Shown here in pieces: positions 50,191-58,574 of a DNA stretch of 64,000 nucleotides. Origin of the DNA: PFJX01 sp040757575 (GTDB taxonomy: Bacteria > Pseudomonadota > Gammaproteobacteria > Burkholderiales > Thiobacillaceae). The stretch is taken from the NCBI GenBank assembly GCA_040757575.1, contig JBFLXA010000001.1, positions 124,001-188,000 on the forward strand. The letters are read 5' to 3'. Numbering within the stretch: position 1 is the stretch's first letter; each line of letters begins with the position of its first letter. The notes beneath the pieces were generated by a model that worked only from the letters and a program-made list of their open reading frames with translations, had not been told where the DNA came from and made no database searches. Made by a program: the position numbers and the translations under genes.

Positions 50191-50610
50191 TTATTTCAGG
50201 GCATCAGCCCCCAGGACCGCACTGACCACCTGATCCACCGCCGGAGCGTAATCTTGGGGGGCGTATAGGGGGGGCAGTTCGGTCACCACGATGCGGCCGC
50301 CGCTGTTACGCAACTGGGCCAGCATGGGGCCGCCGCCGTGGGCCAGATGGGATTCCAGCAACACCAGAGCCGCCTGGCCGCTGGCCAGCAGCGCCGCCAG
50401 CACCGCCTCCACACGGGCTTCATCTGCATCCGGGTGGATTTCGGCGCCGATCAGACCGAAGCCTTCCACCAGGCCGGCACTGCCCAGCACCACCAGACGA
50501 TCGCTAGGAGTCGTAAAGGGTGAAGGGTCCACGCCGTTGGCGTTCAAGGGGGAAGGGTAGGTTTCGCCCCCCCCTTTACCCTTCACCCTTCCCCCTTCAC
50601 GCATGTTCAT
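50191..50610 (-). CDS. V-type ATPase subunit F with repeat-encoded N-terminus
   Basis: A 139-residue frame. From about residue 36, RLVVLGSAGLVEGFGLIGAE followed by VLLESHLAHG and IVVTELPPL match subunit F, the Rossmann-like tip of the central shaft. The start ATG at 50610 overlaps the subunit K stop (ATGA). The first 35 or so residues translate repeat E5 and are not family sequence, so the element seems to have entered just after the start codon without destroying the frame. An internal GTG (near GTG-GTG-CTG in VVLGS) could give a protein of normal length. Which start is used cannot be told from sequence. Confidence 0.8.
   Translation of the reverse strand: MNMREGGRVKGKGGGETYPSPLNANGVDPSPFTTPSDRLVVLGSAGLVEGFGLIGAEIHPDADEARVEAVLAALLASGQAALVLLESHLAHGGGPMLAQLRNSGGRIVVTELPPLYAPQDYAPAVDQVVSAVLGADALK
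50511..50601. repeat. Purine-rich inverted tandem element E5
   Basis: AAAGGGTGAAGGGTCC, then an ACGCC-GTTGG-CGT hairpin, then CAAGGGGGAAGGG, faced by CCTTTACCCTTCACCCTTCCCCCTT units in the other arm. It is homologous to E4 in inverted orientation and forms the 5' coding region of subunit F. Confidence 0.75.
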
Positions 50611-51050
50611 ATCTTGCCCAGCATGAGGATGGACATCACCAGGCCGTAGATGGCCACCCCTTCCGCCAGGCCCATGTAAACCAGGGTACGGCCGAATATC
50701 TCCGGCTTTTCGGCGGTGACGGCCAGAGCCGCAGCGCCGATTGGACCCAGGGCCAGTGCGGCTCCGATGGCGGCCACGGCGGTCGGCAGGGCAATGCCGA
50801 TGAGGGCCAGGCCCTTGCCCAGGGAGATTTCCCCGGCGGCGACGGCAGCAGGCTCCACTGCCAGGGCATCCTGGGCCCCCAGGAACAGAAGGCCAGCCAG
50901 GCCCAGGGCGAACATCAGGAAATTGGCCAGCAGCCCGCCTTTCACCCAGGGCGGCGCAGGGCCCCGGACGGGTTTCAATTCCAGCCACAGGCCTAGGGCG
51001 ATCAGGGCCAGGACGGAAGCCGCCATCAGGGAAATCAGCCAGGTCATCAT
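50607..51050 (-). CDS. V-type ATPase subunit K (c-ring proteolipid) with extra N-terminal helices
   Basis: A 147-residue membrane protein. The C-terminal half is a canonical proteolipid hairpin, GKGLALIGIALPTAVAAIGA with RTLVYMGLAEGVAIYGLV, whose glutamate in AEGVAIYG carries the ion. The N-terminal half (about residues 1-62) has two hydrophobic segments unlike a second proteolipid hairpin. There is no Gln/Thr set of the type that binds Na+ in the Enterococcus NtpK ring, so H+ is more likely; this is tentative. It lies between subunits I and F. Confidence 0.9.
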   Translation of the reverse strand: MMTWLISLMAASVLALIALGLWLELKPVRGPAPPWVKGGLLANFLMFALGLAGLLFLGAQDALAVEPAAVAAGEISLGKGLALIGIALPTAVAAIGAALALGPIGAAALAVTAEKPEIFGRTLVYMGLAEGVAIYGLVMSILMLGKI

Positions 51051-51068
51051 GTTCTCCTTGTCATCGGG

Positions 51069-51098
51069 TTATCTGGGGGATGGGGGAGTGGGGAGTCA
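51069..51098. repeat. GGGGAT-type half element E8
   Basis: A single arm of GGGGGATGGGGGAGTGGGGAG units in the 49-nt gap between subunits I and K, with no clear inverted partner. Composition matches the left arms of E1 and E2. Confidence 0.4.
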
Positions 51099-51099
51099 G

Positions 51100-52983
51100 T
51101 CATGAGGAACTTTCCTCCGCCAGCCGCAACGGCACGAATGGCACGCCATCGGCGCTGAAGAAACGGGAAAAACCTTCGTAGTACATCAGACGCATGGCCT
51201 GGATGGCGACTATGCCTCCTTCCAGGACGATGACCACGGCATTACCCAGGACCAGGGCCACACCCTGGCCCACACTGCCCAGGCCCTGGGCCAGGGCAAA
51301 CACCGCCAGGGCCAGGGCCACATGGTTGAGGCTGAAGGCGGCCACCCGCATGAAGGACAGGGTGTTGGCGAACAGGTTGATGCCCGTCTCCAGGGTTTCT
51401 ATGACCATGACCAGCAGGCGTTCGCCCCAGGGAGCATGGCTTTCCAAGAGGCTGTGCAGGGCCACGCCGGCCAGTCCCACCACGATCAGCAAGGCAGCCG
51501 GCACCGCCCAGGACACCAGGCCGGACAGACTGGCTGCCCCGATCAGGGCACCGATGTAGAAGATCAAGCCTGCAAGGCCGCTGGCGGCCCCCAGGGCCCG
51601 GCCCCGGTGCCCCTGGGCCAGGTGGTTGTGGATGCTGGCCATCAGGGTCAGAACGATGAACGCGGCCCCCAGGCCGATGGCCACCCCCAGCAAGCGCCCC
51701 GGGTCATGCATGGGGGAAATCCAGACTGCTTCCAGGACATCCTCATAACCGAACAGGCTGCCGTAGAGAAAACCGAATCCCATGGAGGAAAGCCCGGCGG
51801 CCACACCCACCCAGCGCAGGGATTTCAGGGGCCGGCCCAATAGCAGAAAAAGCAGTACCAGCACCGCCCCGTGGCCCACGTCGCCGAACATGGCGCCGAA
51901 CAGCAACAGGTAGCCCAGGGCGAAAGGCAGGGTCGGGTCGAATTCCCCATAACGGGGCAGGCCGTAACTCGCCACCAGGGGCACGAAGGGACGCAGCCAG
52001 CCCGGGTACCTGACCAGGCTGGGGATGGGGCCCGCCTTTATCGCTTCAGGGGCTCGCACCTCGCTGAAATAGCGCCCCTGGAAACGTGACTCCAAGGCCG
52101 CCATCAGGGTCTCCAGCCCCCCCCGGGGCACCCAGCCCGTGAAGGCCAGCAACTGGCCCTGGCCTGTCAGCCCTGACCGGGCAGCCTGGGCGAGCGGATG
52201 GGCGAGTTGCAACTGGAGCCGGGCCTCTGCCAGCCTATCCTGATGGCGATCGAGGAACTCCGCCCGTAATCGATTGTGAATATCCAGAGCGGCGTCCAGA
52301 CGGGCCGCAGCGTCATCCAGGAATTCCCGGGCAGCCTCCGGCCGGGTGCGCAAGGCCTCGGGAATGGCCAGGGCCCGCCAGCCCGCCTGGGACAGCAGCC
52401 CGGCCACTCCCTCACCACCCCGGGGCCCGGCCACCACAGCCGAGGCCTGGTCCCCGTGCCGGTCGAAAACGCTCAGCACATGGCCGGCCAGAACCAGGGC
52501 CTCTCCCAGGCGGGGGACATTGGCAGCCGGCAAGGTGCCGATATGCAGGTCCAGCAGGGAATCCGGCTCGAACAGTCGGGAAAGATCCACCTGGAGCCCG
52601 GCCAGCCGGGCATAGCTCTCCCGCATCATGGCGAGGTAGGTCCGCTCTTCCTGGAGGCGGGAGGCCTGGTCCACCACCCCGGAAAACCCCCTCCATATCT
52701 CCTTTAGGGTCTGGTTCACCCCTTCAAGCACCGGCAGGGTAGGGGCAACCGCATCATCGGGAATCGGGAGCACAGGCAAATCGACGTGTTCCAACAACTT
52801 GTCCAGGCGGGAACGGGCCTCCAGGAATACCTCCCGGTAAAGAGTGGCCTGGGCGCCCGGCACCGGCTGCTCCGCCGGAGCCGGGGCAAACGCTCCGTGC
52901 CGGGCCAGCAGCAGTGCCCCATCCTGGGCCTCGCTGGCCAGGAGCCAGAGCGTGACGTGGGCCATAGGTGCGGCGCGGAACAT
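51100..52983 (-). CDS. V-type ATPase subunit I (membrane stator, a-like)
   Basis: A 627-residue subunit with a cytoplasmic N-terminal half (coiled regions around residues 90-270) and 7-8 membrane helices in the C-terminal half, including FGAMFGDVGHGAVLVLLFLL and TLSFMRVAAFSLNHVALAL, conserved in subunit I/a. It forms the half-channels that pass ions to ring K. Its start overlaps the stop of subunit C (TGATG). Confidence 0.93.
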   Translation of the reverse strand: MFRAAPMAHVTLWLLASEAQDGALLLARHGAFAPAPAEQPVPGAQATLYREVFLEARSRLDKLLEHVDLPVLPIPDDAVAPTLPVLEGVNQTLKEIWRGFSGVVDQASRLQEERTYLAMMRESYARLAGLQVDLSRLFEPDSLLDLHIGTLPAANVPRLGEALVLAGHVLSVFDRHGDQASAVVAGPRGGEGVAGLLSQAGWRALAIPEALRTRPEAAREFLDDAAARLDAALDIHNRLRAEFLDRHQDRLAEARLQLQLAHPLAQAARSGLTGQGQLLAFTGWVPRGGLETLMAALESRFQGRYFSEVRAPEAIKAGPIPSLVRYPGWLRPFVPLVASYGLPRYGEFDPTLPFALGYLLLFGAMFGDVGHGAVLVLLFLLLGRPLKSLRWVGVAAGLSSMGFGFLYGSLFGYEDVLEAVWISPMHDPGRLLGVAIGLGAAFIVLTLMASIHNHLAQGHRGRALGAASGLAGLIFYIGALIGAASLSGLVSWAVPAALLIVVGLAGVALHSLLESHAPWGERLLVMVIETLETGINLFANTLSFMRVAAFSLNHVALALAVFALAQGLGSVGQGVALVLGNAVVIVLEGGIVAIQAMRLMYYEGFSRFFSADGVPFVPLRLAEESSS

Positions 52984-54011
52984 CAGGCAGCTCCCGCCAG
53001 CACGGGTCCCAGGGTGTCTTCGATGGCTTGCCGTGGCAGGTGCAACTGCCGCCCCCGTAACACGGCCCGCACGTCACGTAAGCGCCGTTCCCTCAGGATG
53101 AGGTAAGCGAACACCCGGGTGAAGGCCGGACCGGAGCGGCCCAGCACGGCCTCGGCCTGGCCAAGGCGGCGCTGCTCCATGCGCCGGGCCACTTCGCCGA
53201 TATCCTGCACCCCCGCCAGCAGGGCCCGCAGGGTATCGGGCAGGGCCGCCAGCACGCCAGCAAGGTCCGCCTGGGCCGACAGGATCTTGAGACGCCTCCG
53301 GGGCAGACCATAATGGGCATTCACAAGCAGGTAATACACCTGGGCTGGAGGCAGGTGGTAATTGAAGCGGTAACGCAGCAGCCAGACCAGATTGATACGG
53401 TCGATGTAATAACCGATGAGGCGCACGAAATCCGCCCCCAGTTCAGCTTCCAGAGGCCGTGCCCGCTGGGTGAGGCCTTCGTAGTAGGCCCGGTCAAGTG
53501 CCGCATCCAGTTGGAAGGCATCATGGTTCTGCTCAAAGGCCTCCCGGGCCTGGCGCACGATGGTCGAATAGGCGCCCGTTTCCAGACGCCGCAACAGTTC
53601 CCCCACGTCTTCCACATGGGCCAGTGCATCTCCATCCAGTTGGCCGAAGGGGCCCATGGGGGTGAGGCGGGAGAGCAGCAGGGCGGGCCGCTCCCCGGTC
53701 ATCTTGCCCCGCAACAGGGTTTTCAGGTTGGAGATTTCCCAGCGCCGGGTCCAGTAGAGCAGGAAATCCCGGGCAGGGCCCGACAGGGGACGCAGCAAGA
53801 TCCAGATTTCCTCCAGTACCTGGGCTATGACGCGTTGCTCCAACGATCGGGCGGAGGGGTCGTGGCTGTCTTGCACCAGAGCCTCCAACCCCCCCTCCCG
53901 CAACACCTGGGCCAATTCCGCATCCGAAGCGTCCAGCAGGCGCAGGAAGTCTTCCTTGTGCCACAGACGGGCCCGGAACAGGCTGACTCGGGTATTCAGA
54001 TAGGCAGACAC
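52983..54011 (-). CDS. V-type ATPase subunit C (rotor-ring cap, d-like)
   Basis: A 342-residue all-helical subunit: YLNTRVSLFRARLWHKEDFL at the N-terminus, YYIDRINLVWLLRYRFNYHL in the middle, typical of V/A-type subunit C that links the central shaft to ring K. It begins with GTG. It follows subunit H by 52 nt; placement of C second, directly before I, differs from the Thermus order. Confidence 0.9.
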   Translation of the reverse strand: MSAYLNTRVSLFRARLWHKEDFLRLLDASDAELAQVLREGGLEALVQDSHDPSARSLEQRVIAQVLEEIWILLRPLSGPARDFLLYWTRRWEISNLKTLLRGKMTGERPALLLSRLTPMGPFGQLDGDALAHVEDVGELLRRLETGAYSTIVRQAREAFEQNHDAFQLDAALDRAYYEGLTQRARPLEAELGADFVRLIGYYIDRINLVWLLRYRFNYHLPPAQVYYLLVNAHYGLPRRRLKILSAQADLAGVLAALPDTLRALLAGVQDIGEVARRMEQRRLGQAEAVLGRSGPAFTRVFAYLILRERRLRDVRAVLRGRQLHLPRQAIEDTLGPVLAGAA

Positions 54012-54063
54012 GGACAGCTCGATCCTGATTCGATTTCTTGCAGACTGCCGCTAGGGCAGATGT

Positions 54064-54381
54064 TCAATGCTTGGGGTCCAGCACCCAATCCAGCGCGGTG
54101 CGCACGGCCTCCTGTTCATGGCGGGCCGCCAGATCCCGCAACCCCTTCTGCCGCGCCTCGTATTTACGGCTCAACTCTGCCACCGCCTGCTCCGCCCGGG
54201 CCTGAGCCTCGGCCAGGAAGGGTGCCCGTAACTGGGGCCGGTCCTGGTCGAATCGGGCCTGGGCTGCGCGGGCGTCCGCCATCGCCTGGTCCAGCAAGGC
54301 CTGGCGCTCGCGGCTGGCTGTCTCAATGATGGCCCGGGCTTGGGCTTCGGCATCCAGCAGACGCTTGAGGGCGTCATCCAT
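54064..54381 (-). CDS. V-type ATPase subunit H/G-like stalk protein
   Basis: A 105-residue, almost wholly coiled-coil protein: MDDALKRLLDAEAQARAIIE, ARERQALLDQAMADAR and EQAVAELSRKYEARQKGLRD. This is the usual first gene of bacterial V/A-ATPase operons, the partner of subunit E in the stator. It starts only 9 nt after the hupE stop, with AAGG in that gap as its ribosome-binding site, which ties the ATPase operon to the hydrogenase genes. Confidence 0.82.
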   Translation of the reverse strand: MDDALKRLLDAEAQARAIIETASRERQALLDQAMADARAAQARFDQDRPQLRAPFLAEAQARAEQAVAELSRKYEARQKGLRDLAARHEQEAVRTALDWVLDPKH

Positions 54382-54390
54382 GGCCTTGTC

Positions 54391-54963
54391 CTAGCCCACC
54401 AGCATGCCACCCCCGGCCAGGGCAGAGACCAGGCCGGCACCCCGCACCCAGACGCTGCGGCTGTCCACCAGGCTGCTGGCGCTGAAATAGCCCAGGCCAT
54501 GCAGCAAGGCAGTGGCGAGGATGAAACCGGGCATGTAGGTCCAGAGGGCAACGGCAGGCATCTCGGCACCGTGGGCATGGCCATGGAACAAGGCGAAACC
54601 GCCAATGACGAGAAGACTGGCGACCGAAGGAAGGCGCACTGCGAAGGCAGTCAGCAGCCCCAGGGCAAGAACCGACAGGGCGATACCGGTTTCCACCTGG
54701 AGCAAGGCAAAACCCGCCTGCCCCAGATAGCCCCCCAGGGCCATGGCGCCGACAAAGGCCAGGGGTGGTGCCAGACGTTGCCAGGGGCCTTGCTGCTGGG
54801 CTGCCCAGAACCCCACCAACACCATGGCCAGCAGGTGGTCCAGGCCCATGAAGGGATGGCTGGCACCGCTGGCGAAACCGCCGACATGGAGGCCGGTGTG
54901 GGCTAGGGCGGGGGCGCTGGCCAGCAGCAACCCGGCAGCGGCAAGCATACGTTGGGGTGTCAT
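54391..54963 (-). CDS. hupE: HupE/UreJ family nickel transporter
   Basis: A 190-residue protein with a signal peptide (ending LASAPALAH) and about six membrane helices. The family nickel motif is HPFMGLDHLLAM, and FALFHGHAHGAEMP in a later helix is also conserved. HupE proteins carry Ni2+ for hydrogenase maturation. It follows the large subunit by 33 nt and leads into the V-ATPase genes after 9 nt. Confidence 0.92.
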   Translation of the reverse strand: MTPQRMLAAAGLLLASAPALAHTGLHVGGFASGASHPFMGLDHLLAMVLVGFWAAQQQGPWQRLAPPLAFVGAMALGGYLGQAGFALLQVETGIALSVLALGLLTAFAVRLPSVASLLVIGGFALFHGHAHGAEMPAVALWTYMPGFILATALLHGLGYFSASSLVDSRSVWVRGAGLVSALAGGGMLVG

Positions 54964-54996
54964 TTTTCTCTCTCCGGTATCTGATTCAGTCTGTGT

Positions 54997-56814
54997 CTAC
55001 TTTACCTTCACCTGCACCAGCTCCTCGCCTTCCGGATCCGTAACGTGGACCGCGCAGGCAATGCAGGGGTCGAAGGAGTGGATGGTGCGCAGGATCTCGA
55101 TGGGTTGTTTCGGGTCGTGCATGACATGGTTGTCCTGCAGGGCGGCTTCATAAGGTCCGGACTGTCCCTCTGCGTCCCGGGGACCGGCGTTCCAGGTGCT
55201 GGGCACCACCGCCTGGTAGTTGGCGATGCGTCCGTCCTCGATGACGATCCAGTGGGACAGACCGCCCCGGGGGGCCTCAGTGAGGCCCACACCGTGCATG
55301 GACCTGGCCCAGTCTGACGGGTCCCAATGCTGCTCGTTGAAGGTGCGCACATCGCCGGCCTTGATGTTGGCGATGAGGGCGTCGTACCAACCCTGCATGG
55401 CATCCGCAAGGATCTTGGTCTCCAGGGTGCGGGCGGCGGTGCGGCCCAGGGTGGAGAACAGGGCCTGGACCGGCACGTCCAGATGCTTGAGGGTGAAGTT
55501 CACCAGCTCCTGGGTCTGCTTGTGGCCCTTGGCGTACATGAGCAACACCCGGGCCAGGGGCCCCACTTCCACGGGCTTGCCCTTCCAGCGGGGCGACTTG
55601 AGCCAGGAATATTTCTGCTCCACATCCAGGTAATCGTAGGGGGGCTTCGGGCCGGTGTAGTTGAGTTCGGTCTCGCCTTTCCAGGGATGCAGGCCCTGGT
55701 TGTCGCCCTCCTGGTAGTTGTACCAGGCATGGGTGACGAACTCCTGGATCTCGTCGTCAGCGTCCAGGTCGATGTCATGAACCTTGGACAAATCCCGGTC
55801 CAGGATGACGCCCCGGGGGATGAGGAATGAATCCGGCGTCCACATGTCCTTCTCGGGCAGATCACCAAAGGACAGGAAGTTTCCCACCCCCTCGCCCCGG
55901 CCGCCCCAGTCCTTGTAGAAACCGGCGATGGCCAGGGTATCAGGCACGTAGACGTTGTCCACGAAGTCCCGCATCTGCTGGATGACGTTCTGTACGGTTT
56001 GCAGGCCCACCAGGTTCACAGCGGTGCCGTCCTGGCCGCCCCGGTAGCGGGGGCCTGCCCCTTTGCCCGGGTGGTCCACGTGGACGCTGATTGCGGCCGG
56101 AGAGCCTCCCACCAGGAAGTTGGGGTGGGGATTTTTGCCGCCGAAGATGGCGTGCAGCTTCACCACTTCCCGTTGCCAGGCCAGGGCCTCCAGGTAATGG
56201 GCCACGGCCATGAGGTTGGCCTCCGGCGGCAGCTTATAGGCCGGGTGGCCCCAGTAGGCATTGGCGAAGATGCCCAGTTGACCCTGCTCGACGAAGGTCT
56301 TCACCCGCTTCTGCACATCGCTGAAATAACCCGGCGAGGACTTGGACCAGCCAGACAGGCTTTGCGCCAGCGTGGAGGTGGCCTTGGGGTCCGCCTTCAG
56401 GGCGGAGACCACGTCCACCCAGTCAAGGGCGTGGAGGTGGTAGAAGTGCATGACATGGTCGTGCACATACTGGGCGGCGATCATCAGGTTGCGGATCAAC
56501 TCCGCGTTTGCCGGGATGCGATAGTCGGGGAAGGACCGGTGGATGGCATCTTCCACGGAGCGCACCGACGCGATGCCATGCACCAGCGTGCACACGCCGC
56601 AGATGCGCTGGGCGAAGGCCCAGGCGTCCCGGGGGTCCCGGCCCCGCAGAATGATCTCGATGCCCCGCACCATGGTGCCGGCGCTGGAGGCCCGGGTGAT
56701 CCTGCCCGAGTCATCGGTTTCGGCTTCTATGCGCAGGTGGCCTTCGATGCGGGTGATGGGATCGACGACGATGCGGCGGGCCCCGGCGGCGGTATCGGTG
56801 GTTGCTGTGGTCAT
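54997..56814 (-). CDS. hynL: [NiFe] hydrogenase large subunit, Isp-type
   Basis: A 605-residue catalytic subunit. The proximal nickel motif is RICGVCTLVHG near residue 70 and the distal one is DPCIACAVHVTDPEG near the C-terminus; the His in CAVHV is the last residue before the protease-cleaved tail, here DPEGEELVQVKVK preceded by VT. RIEGHLRIE and GGKNPHPNFLVGG are also conserved. With isp1 and isp2 between the subunit genes this is a group 1e (HynSL/HydSL) membrane-associated hydrogenase. Confidence 0.96.
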   Translation of the reverse strand: MTTATTDTAAGARRIVVDPITRIEGHLRIEAETDDSGRITRASSAGTMVRGIEIILRGRDPRDAWAFAQRICGVCTLVHGIASVRSVEDAIHRSFPDYRIPANAELIRNLMIAAQYVHDHVMHFYHLHALDWVDVVSALKADPKATSTLAQSLSGWSKSSPGYFSDVQKRVKTFVEQGQLGIFANAYWGHPAYKLPPEANLMAVAHYLEALAWQREVVKLHAIFGGKNPHPNFLVGGSPAAISVHVDHPGKGAGPRYRGGQDGTAVNLVGLQTVQNVIQQMRDFVDNVYVPDTLAIAGFYKDWGGRGEGVGNFLSFGDLPEKDMWTPDSFLIPRGVILDRDLSKVHDIDLDADDEIQEFVTHAWYNYQEGDNQGLHPWKGETELNYTGPKPPYDYLDVEQKYSWLKSPRWKGKPVEVGPLARVLLMYAKGHKQTQELVNFTLKHLDVPVQALFSTLGRTAARTLETKILADAMQGWYDALIANIKAGDVRTFNEQHWDPSDWARSMHGVGLTEAPRGGLSHWIVIEDGRIANYQAVVPSTWNAGPRDAEGQSGPYEAALQDNHVMHDPKQPIEILRTIHSFDPCIACAVHVTDPEGEELVQVKVK

Positions 56815-56821
56815 GGTGTCC

Positions 56822-57280
56822 TCAGGCTTTCAACTGTTCTTCGAGGAGGCTATTCAAAAGGGTGTACTGGGCCTCGGCTTCCCGGGTTTCTGTACCGGCA
56901 CCGCTGGCCACCCCCTGGCAGGTGCGGGCCATGCGCGCGTGCATGGCCGCGTCCCAGGCCAGGTTTTCGCCGGCAGCGGGGGCCTTGACACAGGCCACCG
57001 CGCCCTTGGCGACGAAATGGCCGGCCTGGGCATGCCAGTCCGTCTCCCGGCCGCACTGGGTGAAGCTTTCCACCCGGGCGGTGTTGGCGCCCTGGAACAG
57101 CCCATCCCGGTCTGTCTCGGCCAATTCGCCCCGGAGGGCACCCGCCACGGCCGCCTTCACCCGCCCATCGGCGGTGAGGTCCAGCACCCGTTCCACGAAA
57201 CGGGCGGCGGCCCGGCGCTGGCCTGCCGTGTCCAGTCCGGCCAGGGCGGCCTTGAATTCGGCGTCGTTGTGGATGGTCAT
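56822..57280 (-). CDS. Unknown protein between isp2 and hynL (152 aa)
   Basis: A soluble protein without signal peptide or membrane segment: MTIHNDAEFKAALAGLDTAG at the N-terminus, RRAAARFVERVLDLTADGRV next, then GHFVAKGAVACVKAPAAG and a helical tail AEAQYTLLNSLLEEQLKA. It has two or three cysteines but no cluster motif. It starts 4 nt after isp2 and ends 7 nt before hynL, so it is plainly a member of the operon. I do not recognise a family; a subunit, chaperone or maturation role for this hydrogenase is an inference. Confidence 0.72.
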   Translation of the reverse strand: MTIHNDAEFKAALAGLDTAGQRRAAARFVERVLDLTADGRVKAAVAGALRGELAETDRDGLFQGANTARVESFTQCGRETDWHAQAGHFVAKGAVACVKAPAAGENLAWDAAMHARMARTCQGVASGAGTETREAEAQYTLLNSLLEEQLKA

Positions 57281-57284
57281 GGCA

Positions 57285-58574
57285 TCAGGCTCCTTGCTGC
57301 TCGGCGGACTTGGTGGCGGTGTCAGGAATATGCTCGGCCAGCATCTCCGTCAGGCCCACTACGGGAATGTCCATCTGGTAATGCTCCAGGCCTTCTTCCA
57401 GGACGATGCGGCAGTTGGCGCAGGCGGTCACCAGGCGGTCCGGCTTCACGGCATCCAGTTGTGATTTCTTCTTCTTGAAGGCTTCCAGGCGCAATTCCTC
57501 GCCTTCCTCGATGGCGGAGGCCCCTCCCCCGCCGCCGCAGCACCAGTTCATGAAACCGGCGTCCGGCATTTCCACGAAATTGGCCGCCACCTGGTTCATC
57601 AGGCTGCGCTGCTGGTGGATGACCCCGCCCCGGCGGGCCAGCTGGCAGGGATCATGGAAGGTGAGGCGATCGGTTTCCTTGCCCTCGGTCTTGAGCAGTC
57701 CCTGGGCCTGGAATTCCCCCAGCACCTCGATGATGTGCTTGACCTCGAAGGTGAAGGGCCGGCCGACGAGGTTGGCCCCTTCCCAGCGCAGGGCTGTGTA
57801 GGCGTGGCCGCACTCGGGGCTGATGACGGTCTTCACCTTGAGGCGCTCGGCACCGTCGACGATGCGGGAGACGATGACCCGGGCCAGGTCCGAGTTGCCG
57901 ATCTGCATGCCGGCGTTGGTGGCCTCGAAGGCGGTGGAGCACAGGGTCCAGGTCTTGCCCGCCTGTTTCATGATCTTGGCGATGGCCCCGAGGTATTCCG
58001 GGAAGTTGATGATTTCCATGGAAGAGAGCATCACCATGTACTCGGCCCCCTCCGCATCCAGGGGGATGGGGATACCGGTATCGTCCTCCACGTGCTTCAT
58101 CTGGGCCTTCACCGCCGGCAGCTTCACCCCCATGGGGCTGCCGATGGTGATCGTGCGCTGGGCTGCCCCCTTGATACCCTCGGGAGCATTGCCCGAGGCG
58201 GACATGCCCTCACGGAATTTGCGCACCATGTAGACGATGTCGTTGCCCACCGGGCACACGACGGAACAGCGGCCGCACAAGGTGCAACTGTTGTAGACCA
58301 GTTCCTGCCACTCGGCGAGTTCCGCATCGGTGACAGGCTTGGACAGTCCCAGGCGTTTCTTCACCCGGCCCAGCAAGGTGTATTCCTGCTCGTAGATGCG
58401 GCGCAGGGGCTCAAGCTTGTGGATGGGGGTGTACTTGGGATCACCGGTCTCGGTATAGAACAGACAGGCCTCGGCACACAGGCCGCAATGCACGCAACTG
58501 TTGAAATAACTGGCGATGGGTGCGTCGATGACTTCCTTGAGGACGCGCACGCCTTTGTCGAGTGAAGCGCTCAT
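57285..58574 (-). CDS. isp2: Isp2, HdrD/DsrK-like iron-sulfur protein
   Basis: A 429-residue protein with two N-terminal [4Fe-4S] sets, CVHCGLCAEACLF and CTLCGRCSVVCPVG, and two CCG-type regions, with the second at MNWCCGGGGGAS and CANCRIV. This is the Isp2 fold, related to HdrD and DsrK. It passes electrons between the hydrogenase small subunit and Isp1 in the membrane and may reach a disulfide or persulfide acceptor. Its start overlaps the isp1 stop (ATGA). Confidence 0.93.
   Translation of the reverse strand: MSASLDKGVRVLKEVIDAPIASYFNSCVHCGLCAEACLFYTETGDPKYTPIHKLEPLRRIYEQEYTLLGRVKKRLGLSKPVTDAELAEWQELVYNSCTLCGRCSVVCPVGNDIVYMVRKFREGMSASGNAPEGIKGAAQRTITIGSPMGVKLPAVKAQMKHVEDDTGIPIPLDAEGAEYMVMLSSMEIINFPEYLGAIAKIMKQAGKTWTLCSTAFEATNAGMQIGNSDLARVIVSRIVDGAERLKVKTVISPECGHAYTALRWEGANLVGRPFTFEVKHIIEVLGEFQAQGLLKTEGKETDRLTFHDPCQLARRGGVIHQQRSLMNQVAANFVEMPDAGFMNWCCGGGGGASAIEEGEELRLEAFKKKKSQLDAVKPDRLVTACANCRIVLEEGLEHYQMDIPVVGLTEMLAEHIPDTATKSAEQQGA

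Noticed and set aside
54064..54381. Reading the V-ATPase H subunit as an F-type subunit b fragment
   Set aside because: It lacks a membrane anchor, and its position at the head of a full V/A-type operon fits H/G.
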